From: Bacteroidales bacterium
Lineage (GTDB): Bacteria; Bacteroidota; Bacteroidia; Bacteroidales; UBA7960
Reading direction: 5' to 3'
Length of the DNA: 6,064 nucleotides
Assembly (NCBI GenBank): GCA_007123065.1
Contig: SKSI01000057.1
Coordinates: forward strand, 1-6,064
Shown one piece after another: positions 1-6,064 of this stretch; position 1 is the first letter of the stretch; every line of letters begins with the position of its first letter. The notes under the pieces were generated by a model. It was not told the origin of the DNA, made no database searches, and saw only the letters and a program-made list of their open reading frames with translations. The translations under genes were made by a program, and so were the position numbers.

Positions 1-741
1 ATCGAAGCAGATCTTCTTGAGGTTTGTGACGGTGATGCCGTGGCCTTCACGGCCACACCGGTCAATGGCGGTGATGATCCTGTGTACCAGTGGCAGGTGA
101 ATGGTGTGGATGCCGGCGACGGCAGCTATCAGTATACGTATGTCCCTGCCGATGGTGATGAGGTGCTGGTAGTTCTGACTTCCGGCGCGGAATGTGCAAC
201 GGGCAGTCCGGCGACTTCGAATACGCTGATTGTTAATGTTTATGAGATACCTGTGGTAAGTTGGGATGAATTTGAGCCTTCAACCTTGTGTGTCGACTGG
301 GCGCCTGTATTGCTTTACGGAGGCATGCCTGAGGGTGGTGATTATTCAGGAAACGGTGTTGTTGACGGATATTTTGATCCGGGTGTGGCAGGTTTTGGCG
401 CACATGAGATCACATATACTTACACCTCGGAACATGAATGCGGTGCTTCGGCATATTATGTGCTTACGGTAGAAGCCTGTACAGATGTAGCGGAGATTGC
501 AGGTGGAGAATCAATCACCATATATCCCAATCCGGCAAAAAACACCGTGCATATCATGCTGCCCGAAGACAGCGGTTTTATGATGCTTTATGTGTTTGAT
601 AACACGGGACAAATGCTATCCCTGTTGTTGCTGGATGACAAGCAGGTTGAATTGGATGTTTCCCGTTTAAAGCCTGGTGTTTACATGTTGCGTTTTGATT
701 CCGATAGCCGCATCATCAGTAAAAAGTTGCTGATTCATTAG
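1..741 (+). CDS. C-terminal part of a T9SS-secreted protein with Ig/PKD-like repeats (5' end outside window)
   Basis: The reading frame is open from base 1 to the TAG at 739-741 (246 codons). The GTG at 40 is internal, because coding continues in frame to the window edge, so the true start lies to the left. Seen in order: an Ig/PKD-like repeat (about bases 10-243) of the type with YQWQVNG and a YVPADGD turn; a second repeat (about 250-480) with the GGxPEGGxYSGNGV...AGFGAHEITYTYT pattern; and a terminal domain (about 511-741) starting ITIYPNP and ending GVYMLRF...KKLLIH. The last is the type A C-terminal sorting signal of the type IX secretion system. Such domains carry proteins across the outer membrane, are then removed, and the cargo is attached to the surface or released. 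The Ig-like repeats are common stalk or adhesion modules in large Bacteroidota surface proteins. The catalytic or binding part, if any, lies outside the window, so the specific role is unknown. Confidence 0.9.
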   Translation: MEADLLEVCDGDAVAFTATPVNGGDDPVYQWQVNGVDAGDGSYQYTYVPADGDEVLVVLTSGAECATGSPATSNTLIVNVYEIPVVSWDEFEPSTLCVDWAPVLLYGGMPEGGDYSGNGVVDGYFDPGVAGFGAHEITYTYTSEHECGASAYYVLTVEACTDVAEIAGGESITIYPNPAKNTVHIMLPEDSGFMMLYVFDNTGQMLSLLLLDDKQVELDVSRLKPGVYMLRFDSDSRIISKKLLIH

Positions 742-769
742 ATTTGGCAAGGCAGTGAATGTCTTTTTT
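733..769 (+). terminator. Possible intrinsic terminator overlapping the stop codon
   Basis: ATTCATT (733-739) pairs with AGTGAAT (754-760), giving seven pairs with one G-T wobble and a 14-base loop. Three bases later comes a run of six T (764-769). The stem includes the first base of the TAG stop codon. It is AT-rich and therefore weak; the position and the T run are the main support. Confidence 0.35.
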
Positions 770-968
770 GTCCTCTGCGGCTAAATGTGCAATATGGGCT
801 TTGTCAAACCCGCATTTAGGGGAGACATATAGGTTCATCGACAAAGTTGTGCTGACAGGTTCTCAACCTCATCTATCTCAGATCGGGCTTTAACCTGATA
901 TGGCTTTCCTGCCAGATAATTTCTGTATGATTGGCCATGGATTTATCCATAAACAAAAGCAGCCTGCC

Positions 969-1028
969 ATGAGAAAATTATCTATACTTGCTTTGGTATT
1001 CATATGTTTGTTTTGTCTATTTTTGTGA
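969..1028 (+). pseudogene. 19-codon signal-peptide-like mini-ORF, possible gene remnant
   Basis: ATG at 969 opens a 19-residue peptide with Lys/Arg near the start (MRKLS) followed by an uninterrupted hydrophobic run containing two cysteines, then TGA at 1026-1028. The composition is that of a signal peptide or lipoprotein leader, with no mature protein after it. Shifting frame after the stop gives only short readings, so a simple single frameshift does not restore a gene. It could be a decayed lipoprotein gene, a tiny membrane peptide, or chance in AT-rich DNA. No clear ribosome binding site precedes it. Confidence 0.25.
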
Positions 1029-1064
1029 AGATGATGTTTTTTTGAAAAAAGGGACGGTCATTTA

Positions 1065-1092
1065 TTTGCAAACGCCGAACTGACTATATATG
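1065..1092 (+). promoter_or_regulatory. Candidate promoter of the lipoprotein operon
   Basis: TTTG at 1065-1068 and TATATATG at 1085-1092 resemble the Bacteroidota -33 (TTTG) and -7 (TAnnTTTG) elements, with one mismatch in the -7 box and a 16-base spacer, slightly short. It would start transcription near 1098, about 20 bases before the ATG at 1121. An alternative exact -7 match, TATGTTTG at 1003-1010, lacks a good -33 partner. Confidence 0.3.
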
Positions 1093-1120
1093 AATCCCAA
1101 ACCCTGAACCCCTTTCAGAA

Positions 1121-2731
1121 ATGCGCCAAAACATCATAACCAGATTTGTCCTGATATCCCTTGCAGCAGGCCTGTTGTCAGCATGCAGCCCCGTGCGCGA
1201 CATTCGGTTTCGTGCGCACTACCATGATGCCAATGACCTTCTGTATGCAGCAGCACAAGAAAGTGATTTGCCATATTTGAAAGCGCACCTGAAGGATGGA
1301 GGTATTGTATTGTTCAGCGAAAGCTGGGATGTTGATATGCAAAAAGAGATCGTGACAGGCGATGGGCAGCATTTTGACTTTAACAGACGGTTTGTACGGG
1401 ATGGTGAAATGGTGGTTTCCGTGGATAGCGTGGTGATTTTTGAAACCAACAAAATGCCAAAGAATAATGACCAAAGTCGCATTTCTTCCCTCTCCGTTTT
1501 AGGTGGTCTGAACACCGCGCTGGGCATTTACTGCCTGGCAGTTCCGAAAGCATGCTTTGGCTCGTGCCCCACCTTTTACCTGGATGGTGATCAGGAATTC
1601 CATTATGCAAGAGCGGAGGGGTTTTCCAATGCCATAGCTCCCGGACTGGAATACACAGACATTGATGCACTGAATATTTATACGACTACAGGAGGAACAT
1701 TTCCGTTGACGATGAAAAACGAAGCCTATGAAACGCATAACGTGCGCTCTCTGAAACTGCTGGCTGTGCCTCGCGAAGAGGATCAACGGGTTTATCATAC
1801 TCAGGATGATAAATTTTACCTCGCCCGTCAACGTGTTGAGCTGACAAGCGCACGGTCGGGAAACGATGATGTAACATACTTGTTGAATAAAGACGACCAG
1901 ACAGAATATTTCAGTTTGGCCGATCCGGACAACCTGCGCAGCACCGAAGAAGTTTTCCTGCAATTTGACAACCCGGGCAATATCCAACAATTGGGATTGG
2001 TCGCAGGCTTTCGTCAAAGCCTGATGACGACCTATCTTTTATACAATGCCTTCGATCACATGGGCAACCTCTATGGCGACCTGCTGGCGACAGTCAGCAT
2101 CGCAGAAGATGATGCACCGACCATTGCTGATGTATTGTATGAGCAACTTGGTGGCATTTCAGCTTATCTCCGGAACAGCCATAAAAATGAGTGGGTATAC
2201 CAGGGTACCTGGTATGAGACCGGCCCCATCGCCATCAACCACCAACTGATGTTGCTTGATGCTGCGCATCCGGAAGAAGAAATCCATATAAAACTTGAAA
2301 TGAACCGCGGCATGTGGCGCCTGGATTATCTTCATCTTACCGAAATAATAGAAAAGGTAGTGCCTTTGGAAATACAAGCTGAACGTGTTTACGCCAATAA
2401 GAAACATGATGAGGATTTGTTGCAGATTATGTTGGATGGAGACGCTTACCTGGTTTCACAGCCCGGTGACACATACCGCTTCGAATTCGAATTGCCCGCT
2501 ATACATGACGATTATGAACTGTTTTTGTCAGCCACCGGTTTTTATATGGTGTGGGGGCGCGAAGAGTGGCAAAAAGAAAAAGACCTCTACAGCCTGTATA
2601 TGATGCGTCACCACCCGGGGCGTTATCTGAAAAAACATGCGCAGGCGTACAAGGAATATGAAAAGGTGATGGAAGAGGCTTTCTGGGGTTCCAGGGTAAA
2701 ACATCAAATCATTTCAGGCCATGATAAATAA
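1121..2731 (+). CDS. Uncharacterised lipoprotein with CFGSCPTFY motif
   Basis: A 536-residue protein of unknown function. Residues 1-21 form a signal peptide ending in the lipobox LSAC, so Cys22 should be lipidated and the protein anchored in the envelope. The ATG at 1121 is chosen because it gives a complete lipoprotein signal. Visible parts: a segment at 53-110 (KDG turn, ESWDVD, then VDSVVIFETN); a hydrophobic stretch at about 123-142; the motif ACFGSCPTFY at 144-153, with Cys138, Cys145 and Cys149 the only cysteines after the lipobox; a stretch at 159-215 with APGLEYTDIDAL and NEAYETHNVRSLKLLAVP, which look like beta strands; a region at 290-330 with GLVAGFRQSLMTTYLLY; and a charged C-terminal end. 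The CFGSCP core resembles the start of DUF6438-type domains and, from memory, a set of unnamed bacterial proteins with the same order of motifs; this was not verified by search. No catalytic triad or known enzyme motif is visible. It overlaps the next lipoprotein gene by 11 bases, which suggests coupled translation. Confidence 0.85.
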   Translation: MRQNIITRFVLISLAAGLLSACSPVRDIRFRAHYHDANDLLYAAAQESDLPYLKAHLKDGGIVLFSESWDVDMQKEIVTGDGQHFDFNRRFVRDGEMVVSVDSVVIFETNKMPKNNDQSRISSLSVLGGLNTALGIYCLAVPKACFGSCPTFYLDGDQEFHYARAEGFSNAIAPGLEYTDIDALNIYTTTGGTFPLTMKNEAYETHNVRSLKLLAVPREEDQRVYHTQDDKFYLARQRVELTSARSGNDDVTYLLNKDDQTEYFSLADPDNLRSTEEVFLQFDNPGNIQQLGLVAGFRQSLMTTYLLYNAFDHMGNLYGDLLATVSIAEDDAPTIADVLYEQLGGISAYLRNSHKNEWVYQGTWYETGPIAINHQLMLLDAAHPEEEIHIKLEMNRGMWRLDYLHLTEIIEKVVPLEIQAERVYANKKHDEDLLQIMLDGDAYLVSQPGDTYRFEFELPAIHDDYELFLSATGFYMVWGREEWQKEKDLYSLYMMRHHPGRYLKKHAQAYKEYEKVMEEAFWGSRVKHQIISGHDK

Positions 2732-3242
2732 GCAAGTGCTTCTGGTGTTGCTCATGTTGCTTCTCGCTGTTTCATGCAGTGTTCCACGCGGGTTGCCTGC
2801 ACCTGAGGAGCTACCCTATGAAACCAAAGGTACCGCTTTTTATGTAAAGCTCCACGATGGCTCAGTTTATCGCGGCGAATTGATTGCCGCAGAAAATGAT
2901 GCCCTATATGTATTGCCTGCGGAAAATCAGCACCCCAACATGAAGAGACAAAGTGGGGTTGTACAAATTCCCTGGGATGCTGTTGATAACTATCGGGTGT
3001 ATTATGCCCATGGCAAATCGCTTGTCTGGTTTGTGCCGGTATACACTATCGTGACCTTTAGCCACGGATGGTTTGCTTTTTTAACCATGCCTTTTAATTT
3101 GATCGCGACATTGACAGCCCATTTTACAAGTCAACACGAGCATGTCTTGCGCAAAAAGGACATTGCTCCGGAAGAACTGGGTCTGTTTGCAAGGTTTCCG
3201 CAGGGGATTCCAACAGATGTTGCCCTGCAGGATATCATTTAA
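2721..3242 (+). CDS. Uncharacterised small lipoprotein with Sm-like segment and internal hydrophobic stretch
   Basis: A 173-residue protein of unknown function. Residues 1-18 are a strongly hydrophobic signal peptide ending LAVSC, so Cys19 is the likely lipidation site. Residues 41-95 read as a small beta-barrel of Sm/SH3 type: VKLHDGSVYRGEL, then LYVLP, then VVQIPWDAVDNYRV. Residues about 101-134 are hydrophobic and contain SHGWFAFLTMPFN, suggesting a membrane-inserted or re-entrant segment; this is unusual for a lipoprotein. The tail (135-173) is polar and contains RKKDIAPEELG. The ATG lies inside the end of the preceding gene, in a different frame, with an 11-base overlap and no strong ribosome binding site, so translation probably depends on the upstream gene. 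The protein likely works with its neighbour in the cell envelope. This is inferred from gene order and the shared DG...D-S/A-V segment only. Confidence 0.8.
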   Translation: MINKQVLLVLLMLLLAVSCSVPRGLPAPEELPYETKGTAFYVKLHDGSVYRGELIAAENDALYVLPAENQHPNMKRQSGVVQIPWDAVDNYRVYYAHGKSLVWFVPVYTIVTFSHGWFAFLTMPFNLIATLTAHFTSQHEHVLRKKDIAPEELGLFARFPQGIPTDVALQDII

Positions 3243-3266
3243 ATGTTTCATGCCTGCGTATTTTTT
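3227..3266 (+). terminator. Probable intrinsic terminator of the lipoprotein operon
   Basis: GCAGG (3227-3231) pairs with CCTGC (3253-3257). The 21-base loop holds a perfect palindrome, CATTTAAATG (3236-3245), that can form an inner stem and contains the stop codon. Three bases after the outer stem is a run of six T (3261-3266). The layout mirrors the candidate after the first gene. It sits in the 39-base gap between two convergent genes. No T run is seen for the minus strand. Confidence 0.4.
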
Positions 3267-3281
3267 GCTCCCGGGCACATC

Positions 3282-5051
3282 TTATAATGGCCAAATCAGC
3301 ATGATCATCGGAACTCCTAACAGCACGATAATTACTTCCAGTGGCAGTCCCATGCGCCAGTAATCAGTAAATTTGTAACCTCCGGGAGCCATTACCAGGG
3401 TGTTTGACTGATGTCCGATGGGTGTTAGGAAGGCGCAGGATCCTCCTATTGCAACAGCCATCAAAAAAGGATCGATGGAAAATCCCAGCGTTTTGGCGAT
3501 GCTGATGGCGATGGGGGCCATCAATACTACCGTGGCTGCATTGTTGATGATATCGGAAAGAAACATGGTCACTACAAGTATGATGGTAAGTATTGCCCAC
3601 GGTGGTATGTTGCTGCCAACATCCAAAATAAGCCCGGCTATGCCGGCTGCACCACCCGTGGTTTCAAGAGCTGTACCAACGGGGATCATGGCTCCAAGCA
3701 ATACTATAACAGGCCAGTCAACGCTCGTGTACATGTCCTTGACAGGAAGTACTCCACTCAGCACCAATGCCACTGCTGCCATTGCAAAGGATACTTGCAC
3801 GGGTAGCAAGCCTGTTACCACAAGCACCACAGAAGCGACAAATATGCCCAGTGCCAGCGGTATTCTTGTCTTATATCCGATACGCAGCCCCCGTTGTGCC
3901 AACGGCAGGCATCCTATAGCGTTGATGGTATCATTGAGCATGTGTTCACGTCCCTGTAACAGCAACACATCGCCCACACGAAAGATAACATGATCCAAAC
4001 GCCGGTGTATCTTTTGTTCCCTGCGTGCCACAGCAAGAAGATTGATCCCATAGCGGCTGCGCATACGCAGGTCTGCTGCGGAGCGACCTATAAGGGATGA
4101 GCCGGACATGACCACGGCCTCTGTGATAGCGATCTTCCTGGAACCTTCCGCATCCTTTCTGAATTTCTTTCCCCCAACAAGCTTCAAGCCGGTATCTTCC
4201 AGAAAAGCCTTCAATTCAGCAGCTTCTGTTTCCAGAATTAATATGTCCTTGTGCTGCAGCACCTCTTCAGGTTCCGGTGCATGCATGCGCTTGTTGTTTC
4301 TTACGATACCCAGAACCTGCACATCCGCATCCGTAGACTTGTAAAGCTCTTCTATGCTCTTCCCTTTTACCTTCGATTCTTTTGTCACTTCCAATTCCGT
4401 GATATAGTCATCAATATCAAATAATTCAGCTTCTGACTTTTCGCTTCTTCTTTTGGGAATCAAGCGCCATCCCAATAAAGAAACAAAGATTATACCGGCC
4501 AGTGCAAGTACAACACCGACAGGTGAAAAAGCAAACATCCCGAATGCCTCACCTGTTTCATCAGCACGAAAAGTAGCAATGATAATGTTGGGGGGTGTCC
4601 CGATCAGTGTGGTCATGCCACCCAAGAGGGAGGCAAAGGCGATGGGCATCAGGATATAGGATGGCGGATTGCCGCTTTTGCGTGCCAGATGTATGGCGAT
4701 GGGCATCATGATGGCCAATGCACCCACATTGTTCATAAACGCTGAAGCCACAGCCACCATCAACGAAAGCACGATGATTTGCAACAGCAACCCTTTGCCT
4801 AATTTCATCACCCACTTACCCAGCAAGTCAATCAGTCCGGAATATTCCAAAGCTTTCCCGATGATCAATACGGCAGCCACAGTGATCACGGCAGGGTGGG
4901 CAAAACCAATAAATGCTTTACCGGGTGTTATTATTCCCGCAATGACCAATACAAAAAGAGCAATAAAAGCCACAAAATCATGCCTTATGCGTCCCCAGGC
5001 AAACAGGAAGAGCACCAGCAGCAGGGTAATAAAAACAATTGTTTGTTCCAT
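3282..5051 (-). CDS. SLC13-family (DASS) anion permease with two TrkA_C domains
   Basis: A 589-residue inner-membrane transporter. The N-terminal membrane half (about 1-198) has the motif FMNNVGALAIMMP (105-117, Asn107/Asn108) and TTLIGTPPN (147-155). A cytoplasmic section holds two TrkA_C (RCK_C) domains at about 207-292 and 300-385; these are known regulatory ligand-binding domains. The C-terminal membrane half (about 396-589) has SDIINNAATVVLMAP (499-513) and TPIGHQSNT (543-551), with the Ser-Asn-Thr signature that binds sodium and substrate in the DASS family. The two halves are inverted repeats, as in VcINDY. Length and order fit the permeases of the SLC13/SAC1-like group. Members move sulfate, dicarboxylates or similar anions with sodium; the substrate cannot be told from this sequence. 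The start ATG (complement of 5049-5051) leads directly into the first membrane segment. It is transcribed alone, convergent to the lipoprotein operon and divergent from the uracil permease gene. No strong promoter was found upstream; TATTTTTC (complement of 5105-5112) is a one-mismatch -7 box without a -33 partner. Confidence 0.92.
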   Translation of the reverse strand: MEQTIVFITLLLVLFLFAWGRIRHDFVAFIALFVLVIAGIITPGKAFIGFAHPAVITVAAVLIIGKALEYSGLIDLLGKWVMKLGKGLLLQIIVLSLMVAVASAFMNNVGALAIMMPIAIHLARKSGNPPSYILMPIAFASLLGGMTTLIGTPPNIIIATFRADETGEAFGMFAFSPVGVVLALAGIIFVSLLGWRLIPKRRSEKSEAELFDIDDYITELEVTKESKVKGKSIEELYKSTDADVQVLGIVRNNKRMHAPEPEEVLQHKDILILETEAAELKAFLEDTGLKLVGGKKFRKDAEGSRKIAITEAVVMSGSSLIGRSAADLRMRSRYGINLLAVARREQKIHRRLDHVIFRVGDVLLLQGREHMLNDTINAIGCLPLAQRGLRIGYKTRIPLALGIFVASVVLVVTGLLPVQVSFAMAAVALVLSGVLPVKDMYTSVDWPVIVLLGAMIPVGTALETTGGAAGIAGLILDVGSNIPPWAILTIILVVTMFLSDIINNAATVVLMAPIAISIAKTLGFSIDPFLMAVAIGGSCAFLTPIGHQSNTLVMAPGGYKFTDYWRMGLPLEVIIVLLGVPMIMLIWPL

Positions 5052-5170
5052 AATGACGGTTGTTATTTCTTTACGAAATTAAATGAAAACAAAATAAGTT
5101 GAAAGAAAAATACCGATGTTGTGATCCTGTTGCCGTGTATATGCTAATTTGTTTGTTTTACAGGGCCAAG

Positions 5171-5204
5171 GTTGTGTAAATGATTTAAAAATTCCATAAG
5201 TTTG
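5171..5204 (+). promoter_or_regulatory. Candidate promoter of the uracil permease gene
   Basis: TAAGTTTG at 5197-5204 matches the Bacteroidota -7 consensus TAnnTTTG exactly, and GTTG at 5171-5174 can serve as the -33 box with a 22-base spacer. Transcription would begin near 5211, leaving a leader of about 50 bases before the ATG at 5263. No attenuator or PyrR-type structure is obvious in this short leader. Confidence 0.5.
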
Positions 5205-5262
5205 GGGATTCTTTCGAACAAATGCCTCACGGTGCAAAAACCCACTTAATATTTTTGCTTTC

Positions 5263-6064
5263 ATGGAAAATCATTATCATTTTGGTTTAAGAGGTGCCCT
5301 GCTGGGCGCCCAGATGCTTTTCGTTGCCTTTGGGGCTTTGGTGCTCGTGCCGTTGCTAACGGGACTTAACCCAAACGTGGCCTTGTTTACCGCCGGTGCC
5401 GGCACGCTGCTTTTCCAACTCATCACGAAGGGTAAGATACCCATATTTCTGGCCAGCTCGTTTGCATTTATTGCACCCATCATCTATGGTGTGCAGACCT
5501 GGGGCATACCGGCCACCATGTGCGGACTGATGGCAGCGGGGGTGTTTTACATGCTGTTGTCGCTGCTGATCCGTTGGAAAGGCAGCGGCTTCCTGCATAA
5601 ATTGCTGCCACCCATTGTCACCGGACCGGTAATTATGGTAATCGGGCTCGTACTGGCCCCCGTGGCCGTCAATATGGCCATGGGGAAAACCGGTGACGGC
5701 TCTGCTGTTCTTTTTCCCGAAAGTCAAGCGCTCATTGTATCGATGTCGGCACTAACGGTAACCGTGCTCGTGATGATACTCGGCAAGAAGCTGTTGCGAT
5801 TGATCCCGATTTTGTGCGGTATCTTTGTGGGATATCTTATTGCAATTCCCTTTGGAATGATCGGTTTGGGCGCTGTTGATGAGGCCGCCTGGCTGGCTGT
5901 TCCGGCTTTCAGCCTGCCCGAGTGGAACCTGCAAGCCATTATTTTCATCGTGCCAATTGCCATAGCCCCCGCCATTGAGCACTTTGGCGACATCGTGGCC
6001 ATCCGTTCGGTTACCGGCAAAGACTATTTCAAGGATCCTGGCGTGCATCGGACCATGCTCGGCG
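5263..6064 (+). CDS. uraA: Uracil permease, NCS2 family (3' end outside window)
   Basis: The first 267 residues of a uracil:proton symporter in the inner membrane, which imports uracil for salvage into UMP. The frame is open to the right edge; full members have roughly 400-430 residues, so about 60% is present. Seen: QMLFVAFGALVLVP in the first membrane segment (17-30); KGKIPIFLASSFAF (56-69), where Phe67 lines up with the uracil-stacking Phe73 of E. coli UraA; LPPIVTGPVIMVIGL (115-129); and APAIEHFGD (235-243), where Glu239 lines up with the uracil-binding Glu241. The position of E. coli His245 is Asp243 here. DPGVHRTMLG (258-267) matches the segment just before the NTTY/GEN part, which is outside the window. 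The ATG at 5263 begins a short polar N-terminus as usual; there is no Shine-Dalgarno sequence. It is divergent from the SLC13 gene. A related nucleobase substrate such as xanthine is less likely, given the close match to UraA. Confidence 0.93.
   Translation, partial: MENHYHFGLRGALLGAQMLFVAFGALVLVPLLTGLNPNVALFTAGAGTLLFQLITKGKIPIFLASSFAFIAPIIYGVQTWGIPATMCGLMAAGVFYMLLSLLIRWKGSGFLHKLLPPIVTGPVIMVIGLVLAPVAVNMAMGKTGDGSAVLFPESQALIVSMSALTVTVLVMILGKKLLRLIPILCGIFVGYLIAIPFGMIGLGAVDEAAWLAVPAFSLPEWNLQAIIFIVPIAIAPAIEHFGDIVAIRSVTGKDYFKDPGVHRTMLG

Larger units (their letters stand above)
742..1120. other. 379-base intergenic region with small inverted repeats
   Basis: No convincing gene fills this gap. It holds several short inverted repeats: CTAAATG (781-787) with CATTTAG (813-819), enclosing GGG/CCC (796-798 with 809-811); AGGTT (857-861) with AACCT (865-869); ATCGGG (882-887) with CCTGAT (894-899, one wobble); and ATGGAT (937-942) with ATCCAT (945-950). 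CAGGTT at 856-861 can also pair with AACCTG at 892-897, so two of these folds compete. None is followed by a T run, so they do not look like plain terminators. The right part contains a 19-codon signal-peptide-like frame and candidate promoters, listed separately. It may be an old gene remnant plus the leader of the lipoprotein operon. Confidence 0.5.

Noticed and set aside
40..42. GTG as start of the first gene
   Set aside because: The frame is open to base 1 and the residues before it fit the Ig-like repeat, so the gene begins outside the window.
1003..1010. TATGTTTG as main promoter of the lipoprotein operon
   Set aside because: It matches the -7 consensus but has no TTTG or TTG at the right distance upstream and lies within the mini-ORF; kept only as an alternative.
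1499..2017. 172-codon open frame on the minus strand
   Set aside because: It is antisense to the first lipoprotein gene; the plus-strand frame has a lipobox and coherent motifs while this one has none.
3270..3276. CCCGGG palindrome and TGCC/GGCA pairing between the convergent genes as a minus-strand terminator
   Set aside because: The stem is only about four pairs and no T run follows on the minus strand.
3418..3993. 191-codon open frame on the plus strand
   Set aside because: It lies entirely antisense to the SLC13 permease gene, has no domain pattern, and is low-complexity Ala/Thr/Ser-rich as expected of a reverse-strand shadow.
4669..5082. 137-codon open frame on the plus strand across the SLC13 gene start
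   Set aside because: It is antisense to the permease N-terminus, whose membrane segments and NNVG motif are clear.
5356..6048. Several minus-strand open frames of 98-123 codons
   Set aside because: All are antisense to the uracil permease frame, which matches UraA along its full visible length.

Overview
The window most likely comes from a bacterium of the phylum Bacteroidota. The partial first gene ends in a type A sorting signal of the type IX secretion system (T9SS), which is confined to that group. Start codons lack clear Shine-Dalgarno sequences, and the best promoter candidate fits the Bacteroidota -7 consensus TAnnTTTG. Genus and species cannot be read from the sequence.

Layout from left to right: (1) 1-741, plus strand: the C-terminal part of a large secreted protein with two immunoglobulin/PKD-like repeats and a T9SS sorting domain, cut by the left window edge. 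(2) 742-1120: a 379-base gap with several small inverted repeats, a 19-codon signal-peptide-like reading frame and candidate promoters. (3) 1121-3242, plus strand: two uncharacterised lipoprotein genes overlapping by 11 bases, almost certainly co-transcribed. (4) 3282-5051, minus strand: an SLC13-type (DASS) anion transporter with two cytoplasmic TrkA_C/RCK_C domains, convergent with the lipoprotein pair. (5) 5052-5262: a divergent intergenic region with a good Bacteroidota-type promoter facing right. (6) 5263-6064, plus strand: the first 267 residues of a UraA-type uracil:proton symporter of the NCS2 family, cut by the right window edge.

The permeases and the T9SS cargo protein are ordinary household or envelope genes. 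The least understood part is the lipoprotein pair. The first protein has an invariant-looking CFGSCPTFY motif and an isolated cluster of three cysteines. Both proteins carry a similar short segment that starts with a DG turn and ends with D-S/A-V, suggesting a related small beta domain. The second protein also has an internal hydrophobic stretch unusual for a lipoprotein. They may act together in the envelope, but no function can be assigned from sequence. No mobile element, CRISPR array, tRNA or rRNA was seen.
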